DNA from: Parascedosporium putredinis
Taxonomy: Eukaryota; Ascomycota; Sordariomycetes; Microascales; Microascaceae
DNA length: 64,000 bases
Direction of reading: 5' to 3'
NCBI GenBank assembly: GCA_949357655.1
Contig: CASHTG010000016.1
Span: 2,480,001-2,544,000, forward strand
This document shows, piece by piece, positions 1 to 12,663 of this stretch (the stretch's first letter is position 1; each line of letters opens with the position of its first letter). The notes below the pieces were generated by a model, which searched no databases, was not told the DNA's origin, and saw nothing but the letters and a program-made list of their open reading frames with translations. Made by a program: the position numbers and the translations under genes.

Positions 1-3000
1 ACTGTGCCCCGAGTCAAAACCCCTGCAAGGTGTGCACAGGGGTGGAAAGCAGGGGGAGAGGAGAGGAAGCAGGAGGAGGACGACCGGGCTGCTTTTGGAG
101 CCGAAGCCACTCCGATGAATGGAGTGAGGGAGAGATGCTGAAGTCAAGTCTCGAGGGAAGGCGGGGCGGGGACTGGTGATTCGAAGCGGACCTCAAGCTT
201 AGATGTGTGATTCTGATGTATTAGTATTAGTTTTGGGTTTGATGATGCCTTTTCCTTTGATCCCGTCTGGGTTATATTGGAGTTGAAGTCAAGACAGTCG
301 GAGGTCAGTCTGTCTTTTGGTAGTGCTCCGTTTGTCGCAAACCGCGTGTGTGACGAGGCTCCCGGCAGCACTCTCGGCTCAGCTCAATCTTCTTTCTGGT
401 CCCTTCTGCTTTTTGCAAAAGTCTTTAATTTTCCCCCTTGTTTCTTCACAACCTAGGCCTGCTTTTGTTTTCTCCTTCACCAGCTCTTTTCCTTCTCGTT
501 GGGAATGGGGGTAGCGTTGCCGGTTTCTCCTGCACGGTTGGCGTTTTCTTTGGCGTGCGGCTTGCAGGTTCTCGCCTCCGAATGGTGATGTCGGGCTTTT
601 CTTCTTTCTTTCTTTCTTTTTCTTTCCCTTTTTGTTCTCGATACGATGGCCCGTACCAACGCGCTAATCTCGCTCGTGGTGTCCTATTTTATTCGCCGGC
701 GTTTGCTTTTGCAGAGACCTTTGGCGCAGAAAGCGGGCGCTGGGTGTGTAAGTCGAGGTTTCGAGGCTCGGAAGTGGTCGCCCCTCAAAAATGTAAGTGG
801 ATTGTGGATGTAGGTGGGGTTTCCCTTTTTTTCCTTTCTTTTTGCTTTTCTTTCGTCCCTTTTTCTCTATTTCAACGAGATATCAAAGAAAGAAGCCATG
901 TTTTGTTTCCTTCTTTTCGGCAGTGGAGTGGCTAGCCCTGCATTATTATTTGCTTAAGGGACGAGAAAAAAAGGAAACCCCCAATCCAGAACCTGCAGCT
1001 TTTCTCCCTCCTTCCTTTTCCAAGTGCACATGTTTCCTCAAAGACGTCTTCCCTCGGAGAAAACAACGCTTTTCGATGGCTCACCCCCTCTATGGTCTAG
1101 GTCCAGAAGCCGCGTGTGCGTGAGTGGACAGAGAACCAAGCAGAGCGGGCTTGGCTCTCCTTGGCCTTGGGAAGCAAGACATTATCTCACCTGGGACGGC
1201 GGCGTGTCCAACGCCACGTCGCCTGACAAGGGCGCAAGACACAAGAACGATGGTCAATTGGGGGATGAGTGGGAGAGCAGCAGGGAGAGCAGGGGTTGGA
1301 AATCCGGTCCGCAAGAAGCCTTTGGCCTTTGGCCGGGAGTGTGGGTGGGCGAGGTGGGCGAGGTGGGCAAGGTGGGTAAGCTTGCGGGGAGCTGGACAGA
1401 GCTCGACTGCCGGAATAGGAAAACATTGGCTTATGGGGGCATTGTTGGGAATCGTTTTCGATTGGCGATGATGCGTCTTGGTGAACCGATGGCCCAGTGG
1501 GAGGCCAGTTGGAGACCAGTAAAAGACCAGTGGGCCGCGGGAAACGGTGGCAAACCCCCTCAAACATGTTCGGCCCCTCCCAAACTATCAAATGGAGGGG
1601 CAAGACTCTCTCGATTTGGCAAAAGGTAGGTACGCAAGTACGGACAAGCATCGACGGAACACAAAACGAGAAAAGGAATAAAAAAACGAAAAGAATATCG
1701 GAGCCTGGTGAAAGCCAGAGCAAGGAGAAAAGCGGGGGTTGAGAGACAATTCGACACAAGGTGCACATCAGGCAGAGACCAAGGGAGTAGCGCAAAAACA
1801 TAGTTTTCGCCGTTCGACCCATGCGACTGGGACGCCTGACTGCTCTTTCCCTCTTTTGTTCTCTCTCTAAAAAAGACGACCCAACACCGATGTCGATCGC
1901 AGCTTCTTCTCCTTAGTCCTCACCGGATCTGCATTCTTGCGGGTTTAATTCGCGGGTTCACCCACACAGGCTCACTTGCGCAGGCTCTCAAATCGGTGAT
2001 ACGTCCGGGCCAAGCAAGGGAAAGAGAGAGACTGACAGCTCAATTGTGGACGGGTCCTTCCTTCTTCCTTTAGGAATCGCGGGGGAAGGCGCAGAGCTGA
2101 TGGGAGAACAGCCAACATTTAAACAGGCAAGAGTGTGGCAGAGCCTTCCCGAAGCTCTGATTCCATGGCGTTGGGGAAGGAAGGGAGCGGCCGGCCAACA
2201 CCACGACACTGCCCCAGCTGAGCCCGGAAACCCCATTCCCATCATCTCATCGTCGCTTCCCTACTACCCATCAATGCGCAACCCTCCTGTTTCTTTTTCT
2301 TTTCTCCTTCACTTTATAGCTACCACATCGATAGATCTATCGATACCGAGCTACGACTTGCTATCCACGTTTCCAGATACCAGCCATCCATTAAAACCTG
2401 CCTAAGCCCCACTATCCAACACCCATCTGTGCGGCACTCGCTCTACCCGTTGCCCGTTCCATGCACTTGGTCAATAGATGCCTTCGCCAGCCCGACGCCG
2501 TTGTGTTCGTGGAGGGCGTCGACGACCAATCGACTGGGAAGAAACTGGATGGCGGGACGGGTGTGGTGGGTTTAGTGCGACACCCAGAAACTTGGGCCAC
2601 CCAGAATCCGTGACCGCCGGATGCCCCGCCATCCCCTCCCTTTTGCCTTTTGTCCCCGCCCCCTCCTCTAGGGCTCCACCCCCATAAGGCTGGAAACGGA
2701 CATATCACTCGCTCATGTGCTCATTGGAGGATGGACGGGATGCTGCCACATGCAGAGCCAGTCATGGTCCCGTGAACCTCTCCTCACCAAAAACTGGAGT
2801 GGAGGGAGGGAAGCTGCTTCCCTTCGCAGAGGAAAAATCCTGGCTGGTTGCACCGCAGCGTAGGCAGAAGGGGAAGGTCAATCATACGAGAGACGGGACA
2901 GGTAAGCAGGGGAGGAGGAAGGCAGAAGGGGAGTTGAAAGGGGACAAAAAAAAAGAAAAGAAGGAAAGAGGGTGGAAATGAGAGCGGCATCAAGGCCGAG

Positions 3001-4956
3001 CTCCAAGAAGAATTGAACACTGGGAAAGGTAAGGGAGGTTACAGAACCACTGATAATACCTCGGTATGGAGGAGGCGACTGGGATAGGGAAATGCCGCAC
3101 GCTATCACCATTCTTCGCATACCCTCCAGGCTCGCTGCTGGATAGCCAAGACAGGCTTGACAGGTAATCCATTCTGCTTACTCAGACCGCGGATCCCCGG
3201 AGGTACAGAGGTGAGGCGTTGGTTTGAGATGGGAGGCCATTTCAATTTGTTCGACTCTCATAGGTGCCCGTCCCGAGAAAAAATATCAAACACAAACGCG
3301 GGGCCCTGGCGAGATCCGGGAGCAAGCCACGTCGGTTGATTAGGGAAAGAAGGCGAGATTGCGCCGGGGGTGAATTTGCTTGGGTCGCTGGCATTCCGGG
3401 CCAAACGGGTCCTTGGGAACCTGCCGGCAGCGAAGGGGGCGATTGGCTCCGCTTGGAGGGTTGACATTGACGTGCAAAAGGCTGAAAGCTGAACGCCCCA
3501 AATCGGGGCTTTATTTTCTCGTCTGGCCAGCCAGCGAGACCTCACACGGGGAACATTGAACAGCGAGGAGGCAACACAGCGGGGACCCACAGCTGGGCTA
3601 CTGCGATCTCTGTGCTTTTATCGATTTCATGCGTGATGCCTGAAGAGCATGGGGATACAAAAAAAAAAAATATCAGTAAACAGGGGCAAGAGGGACGGCA
3701 CCACACATTAAGGAATGGATGAAAAGAGAAAAACTAGACAGGACTGATTGAGGAAACCATGCCAGGGATTGCGTGGCAGACACACGCGCATATTTACACG
3801 CGCATACGCAGAGAGTTGGCATCTTGCATCTTAGGCCAGATTCGCCAAGTTCTTCACGCTTGGCAAGTTATCAACGTTCCGATCTGGTAAGCTTTTGATC
3901 AATGACGACGTGAATTGCACTATTTTTTGGATTGGTGTTTATTTGCACTTCGTGCTTGCAGCGCTGTGCACAGGTGTATGCGTGCGCGCAAGTCATCTAG
4001 TCATTGCTAATATCAAGAGTGCAAATCACCCTCTCGCATTGCTTCCGACCAGGTCAAATGCCATCTGTCAAAAGGTGAACACGGGGAGTATCGGCTAGAG
4101 ACTATAACTACGCAGATGACAAGACCAGGCTCGTCGCTCGAACAAGCCTCCGAGTCTCCCGAGTACGCCTTCACAGAAACCAAATCGAATCCTGCGCGCC
4201 ATCCAGACCAAAGACATGGCTACCCCTTCTACACACGCCTCGAGGATGGTCCCAGAAGATTCTTCACGCTCGGCTACCGAGGACCCGGAGGGATCCCTGG
4301 TGGTCCCCCGGTATGTCAGGGACAGCTCCCTAGCAGCCTTGCCGAGTCAACGTCAGAAGCGGGCAAATGATCATGCGCGTTGCTTCATCATAACCAGGTT
4401 CAAGCACAGAAGGCTACGGATATTCAAAAAGTCAGCCGCCTCCAAATTTCCCCCATGAGCCAGGGGAAAAGTGGGAAAGAGGGGCGTCCAGCGTTGTAAC
4501 GCAGGGCGTTGGCATGTCGTTCACCAGTTCTGGGGCATTCCTTTTCTCCCCGGGATTCTTCTCCCTGCGCCGTCATTCCCCGTTCATTCCTGGCGAATAT
4601 TACGTTACGCACACTCTACATTGTTGAAAAACAAAAAGAAAAAAGCCGGAGACGGTCTGGAATTTGGGAAGCAACTGGTCGGGGTAATCCGGCACGGTGG
4701 TCGAGTGCCACCTTCATTCCTGAGGTCGGAGGACCTGCAGCCCTCGCGCGGTGTTCTACGAAGCCACGCCCCTGACATGATCACCAGCACCGTGCCCTTG
4801 GAGCCAAAGAAATGCAGCCAGGGCAGGACGTGGACAGAGCATTTCTTTCCTTTTGCTTTAATTTCCACGGGCCCCTCGAGGCATGTACGACGGCCCTGGC
4901 TGGCTTTGATTGTGCCTGCATGGGCGAACCTGCACCGCTGACCTCCGGCTCTGCAA
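1..4956. other. Intergenic stretch, no gene recognised
   Basis: Several open frames of 60-200 codons exist on both strands. All are compositionally biased (Phe/Ser/Leu from pyrimidine runs, or Gly/Arg/Lys from purine runs) and none shows a domain, a splice pattern or conservation-like amino acid use. Pyrimidine-rich tracts around 590-640 and 820-870 resemble fungal promoter or 5' UTR sequence. I see no supportable gene, and cannot exclude a non-coding RNA or the 5' flank of a gene beyond the left edge. Confidence 0.5.
1342..1380. repeat. Short tandem repeat, 9-base unit GAGGTGGGC
   Basis: About four imperfect copies of GAGGTGGGC lie head to tail (GGGTGGGCGAGGTGGGCG and onward, decaying to AAGGTGGGT). 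It lies in non-coding sequence. It is a small minisatellite-like array with no visible function. Confidence 0.7.
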
Positions 4957-7202
4957 TTACTCGTCCGCTGCCATGTATGTCGAAAAACGTGTACGAGTAC
5001 GGCTCGCTGGCGTTTTGTTTCCCCTCTTCACTAACCAAAATACATGCTTACGCCGCTGCCCCCTTTTTCTCCTACATACCCTCTTTATTACCTCCGGAAT
5101 CCACAGGGTTTCGGGTGAATCGATTGAGCTCACAGGCGCGCGTTTATTGCGCGCTGATGACCTTTTCAATTCGTCGGCGTCCTTGATAGCCGTCGTCATG
5201 TTCTCCGCGCCCGAGGACGTGATGATGAGGTTATCCTCGATCCTATATCGACAAGCGCGAAAGGTCAGTTTGGCGGACACGAGGGAACGGGATCCGGAGG
5301 GAGGATTCGGTGTCGTGTTGACGCGAGAGAGATAGGAAAGAATGAAGAAGGTGTAGAATCACTGGATCAACATACCTCACACCGCCAACGTCCCAGTATC
5401 GCTCCAGCACGGCGGCATCGATATACTGCGAGTGAACGGAGTCTTTGAGATACGGCTCGATGATGAAGTTGCAAAAGTAAATCTGTTCAACCAACCCCGC
5501 AGCAGCCAAACAGTTAGTTTCTTATTTCTTCCCTCTGCAAACCAGCGATAGAAGAAATTGACGAGAAAGAAGAGAAAAGAAAAACATACGCCAGGCTCCA
5601 CGGTGATGACCGATCCGGCGGGAAGTCTGCCTCGCACACGCAGGTACCTAAACATGGTGTCCTTGTCCTCGTAGTTGGGGTTGCCGCCCGTGTCGTGCGT
5701 GTCCATGCCCAGGTAGTGACCCAAACCGTGCGGGAAGAAGGCCACGCTCGTCCTCGCGTCGAGGATGGCCTTCTTATCGCCCTTGAGGATCCCGAGGGCC
5801 AAGAGACCCTCGACGGCGACTTCGTGCGCGCGGTAGTGTACGTCGTCCCAGAGCACGCCGTCCTTGAGCATGGCGATGCACTCTTCCTGCATCCGCAGGA
5901 CGATGTCGTAGATTTCGCGCGATTCCTTGGAGAACTTGCCGGAGATGGGGAATGTGCGGGTCTGGAGAGATGAGACAAAGGAGACCCGTTAGTCTGTCTG
6001 CTCCATTCAAAAGAAAAGAAAACCAATGAACTTCTTGTCTAGCCAACCCTACTACCTCGAACAGGCTCAAAAGGCTCGGGGGCCACGGGATGGATGGGCG
6101 CACTTACAATGTCGGAAGCGTAGCAGCTCCACTCAGCACCGGCATCGAGCAGCAGGTTCAGCTTTCCCTCCAGGGGCAAGTCGTTGCGGACGTAGTGGAG
6201 AGTGGCCGCGGCCCGCCCAGAGGCGACGATGGAGCTGTACGACTGGTTCTTGGCACCCTGGCTCACGCTAGCAGCGAGAAAAGCAGCCTGGAGCTCCTGC
6301 TCGTTCTTGGCGGCCCTCACCCTCTCGAGCACGAGCTTGTGGCCGACGGCGGAGATATTGTTAGCCTTTTGCATGAGGGCGAGCTCGTAGTCGTCCTTGA
6401 CCACGCGACACACCTCGACGGCCTCCTTGAGGGCGCCAAAGTTCTTGTTGTCGAAGCCGAGAAAGGTGATGTGGTCCGAGACCTGGTCCGCGATGGCGTA
6501 CACCGTGGTGCCGGAACTCTCGCTGCTGCCGAGGTGGGCGAGCAGGGGTTCACGTCGGTGGTGAACTTGACATCGTCGACGTCGTACTTGGCGAGGGCCT
6601 CGGCCGGGCTGACGGGAGGCCGCTCCAGATGACGCTGTCCGGGTTGATGGGGGATGAAGAGCGTGGACTTGTCGGACGCGATGTCGTAGAGGAAGTAGCA
6701 GTCGGCGAGCTCGCAGCCGGTTAGGTAGTAGAAGAAGCGCCGTTGGCTGTGATTCGCGAGACAGGACGGCAATTGTTAGCCATCTCCGCGGGGTCACACG
6801 GGGGATGACGTGCAGCAAGGCCAGGAAAAAAAGGGGGGTAAAAGATGTACGAAAATGGGGGAAAGCAGGGGAAGGGATGGAAAGGTAAGCGCCCTTTCGT
6901 CTTCTTTGGCGTCGAGAGCGCGTCCAATAGAGAAGAGTGACGAAAGGGAGAAGCACCGAATAATAGATGAAAATAATAAAAAAGTGGAAAAAATGTAAGG
7001 GGGGGGGGGGGGGGGGGAGGGGAGCTTACCGAAAGTGTTCGGGCTCGTCGTTATCCTCGAGGAGCTTCGTCATGCGGCCTTCGACGTAGAGAACTCCTGT
7101 GGCGTCGGGGAGTTTTCCACGGATGTGGTCGACGACACGTCTCGCGTGGGCCTTGGCGGGGTACTTGCCCTCGAGGACGGATTCGGGCGAGGAAATCACC
7201 AT
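4957..7202 (-). CDS. pepP: Xaa-Pro aminopeptidase / prolidase-like M24B metallopeptidase (PepP type)
   Basis: Removes N-terminal residues preceding proline; a two-metal (usually Mn) peptidase expected in the cytosol or mitochondria. Five exons fit: 7202-7030, 6746-6108, 5961-5590, 5482-5376 and 5242-4957, all with GT-AG borders. The metal-site elements are visible in order: LLLDAGAEW and SDITRTFP (two Asp), FFPHGLGHYLG (His), ITVEPG (Glu) and GGVRIEDN (Glu). An N-terminal aminopeptidase-P domain precedes them (RRFFYYLTGCE). Start 7202 gives MVISSPESV; the frame stays open upstream to 7607 but is low complexity. Exon 2 needs three C-run repairs on the coding strand (near 6648, 6614 and 6549) to join FIP..INPDSVIW, GLPVSPAEA and NPLLAHLG. 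The C-terminal tail after GAENMTTAI is about 70 residues longer than I expect for the family, so the true stop may lie earlier through an unrecognised intron or frame change. Confidence 0.85.
6999..7017. repeat. Homopolymer of 19 G inside intron 1 of the aminopeptidase gene
   Basis: A run of 19 consecutive G on the plus strand lies just downstream (transcript sense: C run) of the intron 1 donor at 7029. It is the longest mononucleotide run noticed in the window, and its length is the base count most likely to be misread here. Confidence 0.9.
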
Positions 7203-10200
7203 GGTGGATAATGAGCGATGATGATGCTGCTGCTGCTGCTGGGGAAAGGAGTGGTTGAGTCGGTGTCGACGACGTGCGTGAGCTAGCGGCAGCGGCGGCG
7301 GAGTGGTGGTCTGGCGGGGAAGGGGAGGATGACGATGGCGGAGTCCGGAGGTAGGCGATGACGAGGACGGTCGGCTGAGTGTGGCGGTGGTGGTGGTAGC
7401 ACGGTGGCGGCACGCTGTGGTTAGGGCGCGGGAGGGATGCAAGAGGAGACGGAGAGCCAGGCGGTAATTTGTTGATGGGAGGTTGATGGGGTCATGGGGG
7501 AGAGAGGGAGCCAGCAACGCACGGGGAAAGGGGAGGGAGGGAGGGAGGAAGAAAGAAGGTTGGAAAGGTTGGTGGTGCTGCGGGTGGTACAGAATTCGCA
7601 CTTGCACGTCACTTGCGCCTGGCGGGCTTCAGCGTTTGGCGTGCGTGCGTGTGCGGGCACTTTGCACTTTGGCACTTTGGGGAGCTTGCTGGAGCTTTGA
7701 GGAGGGTGAAGGGGGCGTTGATGGGATGGGATGGGGAGGAGGTGGGGGAAACGACTAGAATGAGCCTAGGGCAGGATGGGGAAAGGGCGCGACCGAGGAT
7801 TTTCTGATCTAAGAATGGCTTGCGTCGGGAATGGCGGCGCGAATGCATTGATAGCCGTCGATTGTGACGTTGTTTCTCTTCGGGTCTGGAGGGGAGAGAG
7901 GGGCGCGCTTCGGCCGAAGGCGGCAGATCGCGGGCAAAATATCTATGGATCCCTGGACTTCATTTTCTGACAGTGACCAACTTTACCTTGCCTCCTTCCC
8001 TCGCTGATAGCGCTGGCAATCTGAGCCAGCCCAGTCCAGTTGAAGTCACTTGGAGGAGGGCTTGCCCACCAAGCCCGGTTCGGCTTTGTCAGCGCAATCA
8101 CAGGCAAGTGGCCAGGCTTGACAGGCAAGACAGGCAAGACAGACACTTGATCTTTGCTCTTGCTCGTTATCGACAGAGCCAGAGTCTAGGCGTTTTCCTG
8201 GCACCATTCTGCTGGTGCTCTACACTATAATACCCCGTCCCATAAAAATAGAATCCGCCTTTGAGAGAGCCTCTCGCGGCCTCTTTTTATTACATCTTCC
8301 TTTTTGGGCATCGAAGCGAAGTTGCACCCCATCTCGGCGGTTGGCCTTGAGAACCGGCCGCCGGTTGTCAGTTGGTAGTCGCTATTTAGTCTCGAGGGAC
8401 CGGACCAACACGCCGGTTACGCCATGCAGGGGGAGCAATGGCTGGGCCTCGATCAAGAAACTGCATCTCTTCCCCGTTTTCCCCTGAAGGCCGCACAAAT
8501 GGGCCGCCTGCCCCAACCACTTAGTCACAGACGCGGACGGAAATTCAATATTGAAATCCAGCACTTGTTTTTTCTTCTTCGCGCCCTTCATGAATCCCCT
8601 TGACATCATTTGATCAGTGTTCCCCCTTCGCCAAAAACCCCGGCGTGGCCCACCTCCCCGGGCGGCAGCAACGCGAGCCTGCTCATCACCCGCCCTCTTG
8701 AAGCATCGTCGAGGAGGGGGCCACGACCCGAACCAACATCGACGCCTCCCCCGCCAATCACAAAAAACCAGGAGGGCATGCTTGGCTGTCGTGCAATCTA
8801 GATTGGACCCAGTGGATTGGATACCCCGGTCTACTCTGCCCGTGGGGTCGCACAGGTTGACTTTCGTTTGTGTGGCCCCCTTCAAACTTGACGAGCTTGG
8901 GCGAGAATATGCCTGCCCTTTTTTTTTTTCCTTCTTGCGCATCATGCTGCCTCATGGCGAACAACACTTCTTTGTTTTTGTCTTGTCTCTCTCTCTCTCT
9001 TGGCTTCTTCCCCTCTCTGCCCCGTTTCCCTCTTTTTTAATTACCCTGCTCCGCACTGCGCCTGCTGCCTAGCAGACGAATCTTACCCTTTTCGAGTTTG
9101 CCTGATTGATGCCTTGAAACGTCAGAATGGCTATGCACGAAAGCGACGCTTCTGTTTGGTCGCGTGCAAGCCGGTTGCCTCCCGCCACGCACAAAATCGG
9201 TTTTTTTCCTCTTCTTTCTTTCTTCCCCTTGAAGCGTCCCAGTCTTACATGTGTACAATTGATCTCACCCCCACTTCACTAACATGGTTCAGTGCTGCGC
9301 AGAGCTAGCTTCGGGTGCGACGCTCTACGTTGCACGCCCAGCATTTTCAAGAAATTGATCCAAACCCAGCCCGGCCGTCCTTTTCCTTGTGCGTGTGGCT
9401 GCACCTTGAAGGGGGTGGGAGAGAGAGAGAGAGAGCGGAGATTTTGACGGCGGACCCCCAAGGGTCCTGTCCTAGCCAGCCAGTCACTCGAAGCGCCTAA
9501 TTCTCCCACCAGGATCTCGGACTACGCGATGGTTGGATTCCATGTTCCCCGTCAGCAGTAGTGGAGGTGAAGGCTCCGCTCACCACTTTTTTGCCGCCAT
9601 GTAGGTCATCTCGCCGGTCATGTTGGTTGCCTAGCGACTTTTCTTTTTTCTTGATTGTCATACCAATTTTCCTACTTTCTTTTCTTTCTTTCATTCTTTT
9701 TGCGCTTCTCTTCCCTCCCTCTCCTGCCGAGCTGTCTCTCTGCATTGTTTCAGCAACCGTCGCCACCGCTCAGTTGGTGATTCATTGGAGCTCAAGTTGT
9801 CTCCGGCTTTGTTGGATGTTTTGCGTGCATCTAGTTTGTGCGTGCGCGTGTATCGCTGTGTGTGTGTGTAAATATATCCCTGTGGGTGTGTGTGTATGTG
9901 TGTGCGTGTGAATGAGTGTGTGTGTGTGTGAGTGAGTGTGTGTGTGCCTGTCTGTGTTGGGCGTGGCTGATCTGGGCTAAGATTCCCTGCCATAAAGTCA
10001 CCGCCATTTCCACGTCTTGGCTTCCTTTCCAGACACGACTCTCTACACATATCCAAAGCTCTCGTGTTTCATGGTTTCATGCTCTTGAGCTTCCAATCCC
10101 CTCCGCATGCCATGCAGCTATCATAAATGCTCGTCACATCCATAGCTCGCTAGCCGTCCTACCATATCATTTGCCCCTTATCACCAGTCCCCCACCACCA

Positions 10201-10327
10201 CCACCACCACCACCACCCCATCAACAACCCTCTTACCACAACTTAACCCCCGGAACCACCAGTCCTCCTCCCCTTCCGTGCCATCATCACCCCCACCCAA
10301 AACGTATACCAAATAAACCACAAGGTC
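7203..10327. other. Intergenic region between divergent genes; microsatellites, no gene recognised
   Basis: This 3.1-kb stretch separates the start of the leftward aminopeptidase from the start of the rightward BCS1-like gene, so it should carry both promoters. It contains a CTG run (about 7228-7243) in a low-complexity open frame extending the aminopeptidase upstream, a short CAGGCAAGA tandem (about 8111-8140), CT- and GA-rich runs near 8986 and 9421, a long TG-rich tract and a CCA tract (about 10190-10215). No conserved protein was found. Confidence 0.6.
9838..9953. repeat. TG/GT-rich microsatellite
   Basis: An imperfect run of TG dinucleotides interrupted by CG, AA and AC steps spans about 115 bases, roughly 400 bases before the BCS1-like start. 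The reverse strand reads as Thr-His repeats in open frames, which are shadows. Confidence 0.85.
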
Positions 10328-12242
10328 ATGAACAATTCCTCACTGCTGGGAGACTTCCCAGACGGGCACGTCTCCCCGGCGTGTCCACCCTCCTCAACAA
10401 CCTCCTCGCCTCCAGCGCCGCGCCCCTCGCCCACTTCCTCGAGAGCTCCCTCCCCATGCGCCTACTGCAGACCTTTTTCGCCAAGTGGCAAAACATCGAC
10501 ATCCCCACCTGGACCGTCGCCATCGCCATCCTCGGCACCGTCCCCACCACCCTCGTCCGCCTGCGCGCCGTCGTCTACAACATCTACTGGTGGATCGCCA
10601 AGTACTTCGTCTCCTCCATCTCCGTCGCCGGCAACGACCAGCTCAACAAGGACGTCATCAACTGGGTCGCCCACAACGTCCTCCCGCGCCGCTCCATCCG
10701 CATGCTCAACGCCCGCACCGAGGTCATCCAGACCGACTACTGGAAGCCCAGCGTCACCGAGCGCAACGACATCCGCCACGACAACCGCGTGCCCGTCCAG
10801 TACCTCCCCGCCTTCGGCACCATCTGGTTCGTCCACGCGGGGAGCGTTTTCTCCTCAGCTGCCAGCCCGAGATCAAGTTTGGCGCCCCGGAGAGCGCTAT
10901 CCCCATCGAGCTGTCCGCCGCGCCCGAGGGCCACGAGCCCCTCGTCCTCATGTGCCTCGGCCGCTCCGTCAAGCCCCTCAAGAAGTTTTGGAGACGTGCC
11001 GCGACTTCGCCGAGGAGCAGCGCCGCGAGTACGTCACCGTGCGCGCGTCGCAAAAGCACCTACACCGGCGAGATGTGCTGGGGCTCCGTGGCCCTACGCC
11101 CGGTTCGGCAGATGGAGACGGTCCACTTTGACGAAAAGATCAAGAGCTGGCTCGTCCGAGACATCGCCCACTACCTGGAGCCCTCCACCCGGGAATACTA
11201 CGTCAAGCGGGGCATCCCCTACCGCCGCGGCTACCTCCTCCACGGTCCCCCGGCACGGGCAAGACCTCGCTCTCCCTCGCGCTGGCCAGCTACTTCAAAA
11301 TCGACCTCTATCTCTGCCACATTCCCAGCGTCAAGGACGACGGGTCTCTGGAAGATCAGTTCATCAACTTACCCCCAAGTGCATCATCCTCCTCGAGGAC
11401 ATCGACACCGTCGGCGTCCAGCGCCGCGGCCTCGGCGACGACAGCGACGCCAGCGACTCGGACGATTCCCGCGGCGGCGGCGGGCGAAACAAGTTCAACT
11501 ACTCCTACCACGGGCCCGGCTGCTCCCTCGCTGGCCTGCTCAACGTCCTCGACGGCGTCGCGTCCCAGGAAGGCCGCATCGTGCTCATGACGTCCAATTT
11601 CGCCCAGAAGCTCGATAGGGCCCTCGTCCGCCCGGGCCGCATCGACCAGATGATTTACCTCGGGTACATTTCGCGCGCGAGCGCCGTCAAGATGTTTCTC
11701 CGCATGTACTCCGTCTCCTGCCCTAAAGTCAGCGGTAGTGGTGCAGATGCCGCCGCGGCGACGACGAACGACAAGGTGGACGCCGAGACCCTCGAGAAGC
11801 TCGCGGTGGAGTTTAGTAGTCACCTGCCCGAGGAAAGTTCACGCCTGCGCAGATTCAGGGGTTCCTACTCGGGTACAAGGAAGAGCCGCGCGCGGCCGTG
11901 GCCGGCATCGTGGACTGGGTCGCGGCCGAGCTGAAGCTCATGGAGGAGGCGGAGCGGTATGAGCAGGAGCGCGAGAACCGGAGGAAGAAGCGGGAGGCTG
12001 CGAGGAGGCGCAGGAGGCTACGTCGCTATGATGACTCCTCGGACGATGAAGCGTCGTCCTCGGCTCGGAGCGTCAGAGCCCGGAGCGCTACACATTCTAG
12101 GTCTGGTCGTAAGCCTGAGCGGGTAGACAAGGGAGCGGAGCCGGAGTCGGGCAGGGATCTTGAAAAGGAGGCCGAGAAACCAAACGGCGAGGTCAATGGG
12201 AGCAATGGACTGGAAAACGGCAAAAGTGCGGAGGGGCAATGA
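10328..12242 (+). CDS. BCS1-like AAA ATPase, frame broken at seven homopolymers
   Basis: Fungal BCS1-family proteins are AAA ATPases anchored by one N-terminal membrane helix; BCS1 itself moves the folded Rieske protein across the mitochondrial inner membrane, while many paralogues have unknown substrates. Visible in order: start MNNSSLLGDF, a membrane helix (WTVAIAILGTVPTTLVRL), a BCS1_N-type region, Walker A split across two frames (HGPP then GTGKTSLSL), Walker B CIILLEDID, the sensor region VLMTSN and LVRPGRIDQ. A charged, probably disordered tail of about 100 residues follows, with an Arg/Lys cluster. Single exon of about 640 residues after repair. Frame changes lie near 10377 (C), 10850 (T), 10998 (T), 11055 (A), 11250 (C), 11374 (C) and 11833 (G). 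Each is repaired by lengthening the run. Translated as given, the gene would be dead. Confidence 0.85.
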
Positions 12243-12663
12243 GTGAGTTTGTCGTCATAGTCGCTTTCGGGCAAGGAAATTGATGCTTCATGATAACCTC
12301 TGCATATGACCTCCTTGTGTCTGTCTTGCTCGTTTTCAAACCGCATGTAAATGAGAACAAAAACAAAGACGTCTGTTTGCATCACGAACCTGCCAACATA
12401 CTCGGGAGCATAGATTCTCTTTCTCACTTTTCAGTCTTTTCGTGTTGGTTTGTAAACGTTGATAGAAGAGCCTTGAGGTTGAAAGGACGTTCCATGAGCA
12501 GCAAACAATCTTAGTCATCCGATACACCACACATTCTTCACTGCCAACCAACGACAACTCGCGATTCACCACCGATCAAGTTTTTTCCTTCTTCTTTTTT
12601 TTCCTTTAGCGTCAGGGCAGCGCCTCGCCGGGAAACCCTTCATTCCCCCTTTTCTCTCAGGGG
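12243..12663. other. Intergenic, no gene seen
   Basis: A 421-base spacer between the BCS1-like stop and the P450 start. It ends in a pyrimidine-rich tract (about 12580-12650) typical of fungal 5' flanks. No coding or RNA feature was recognised. Confidence 0.6.

Noticed and set aside
438..935. 165-codon open frame near the left edge
   Set aside because: Mostly Phe/Ser/Leu from CTTT-type runs; no domain, and typical of a pyrimidine-rich 5' flank.
9831..10056. Thr-His repeat proteins encoded opposite the TG tract
   Set aside because: Pure by-product of the TG microsatellite; no start context or flanking coding sequence.
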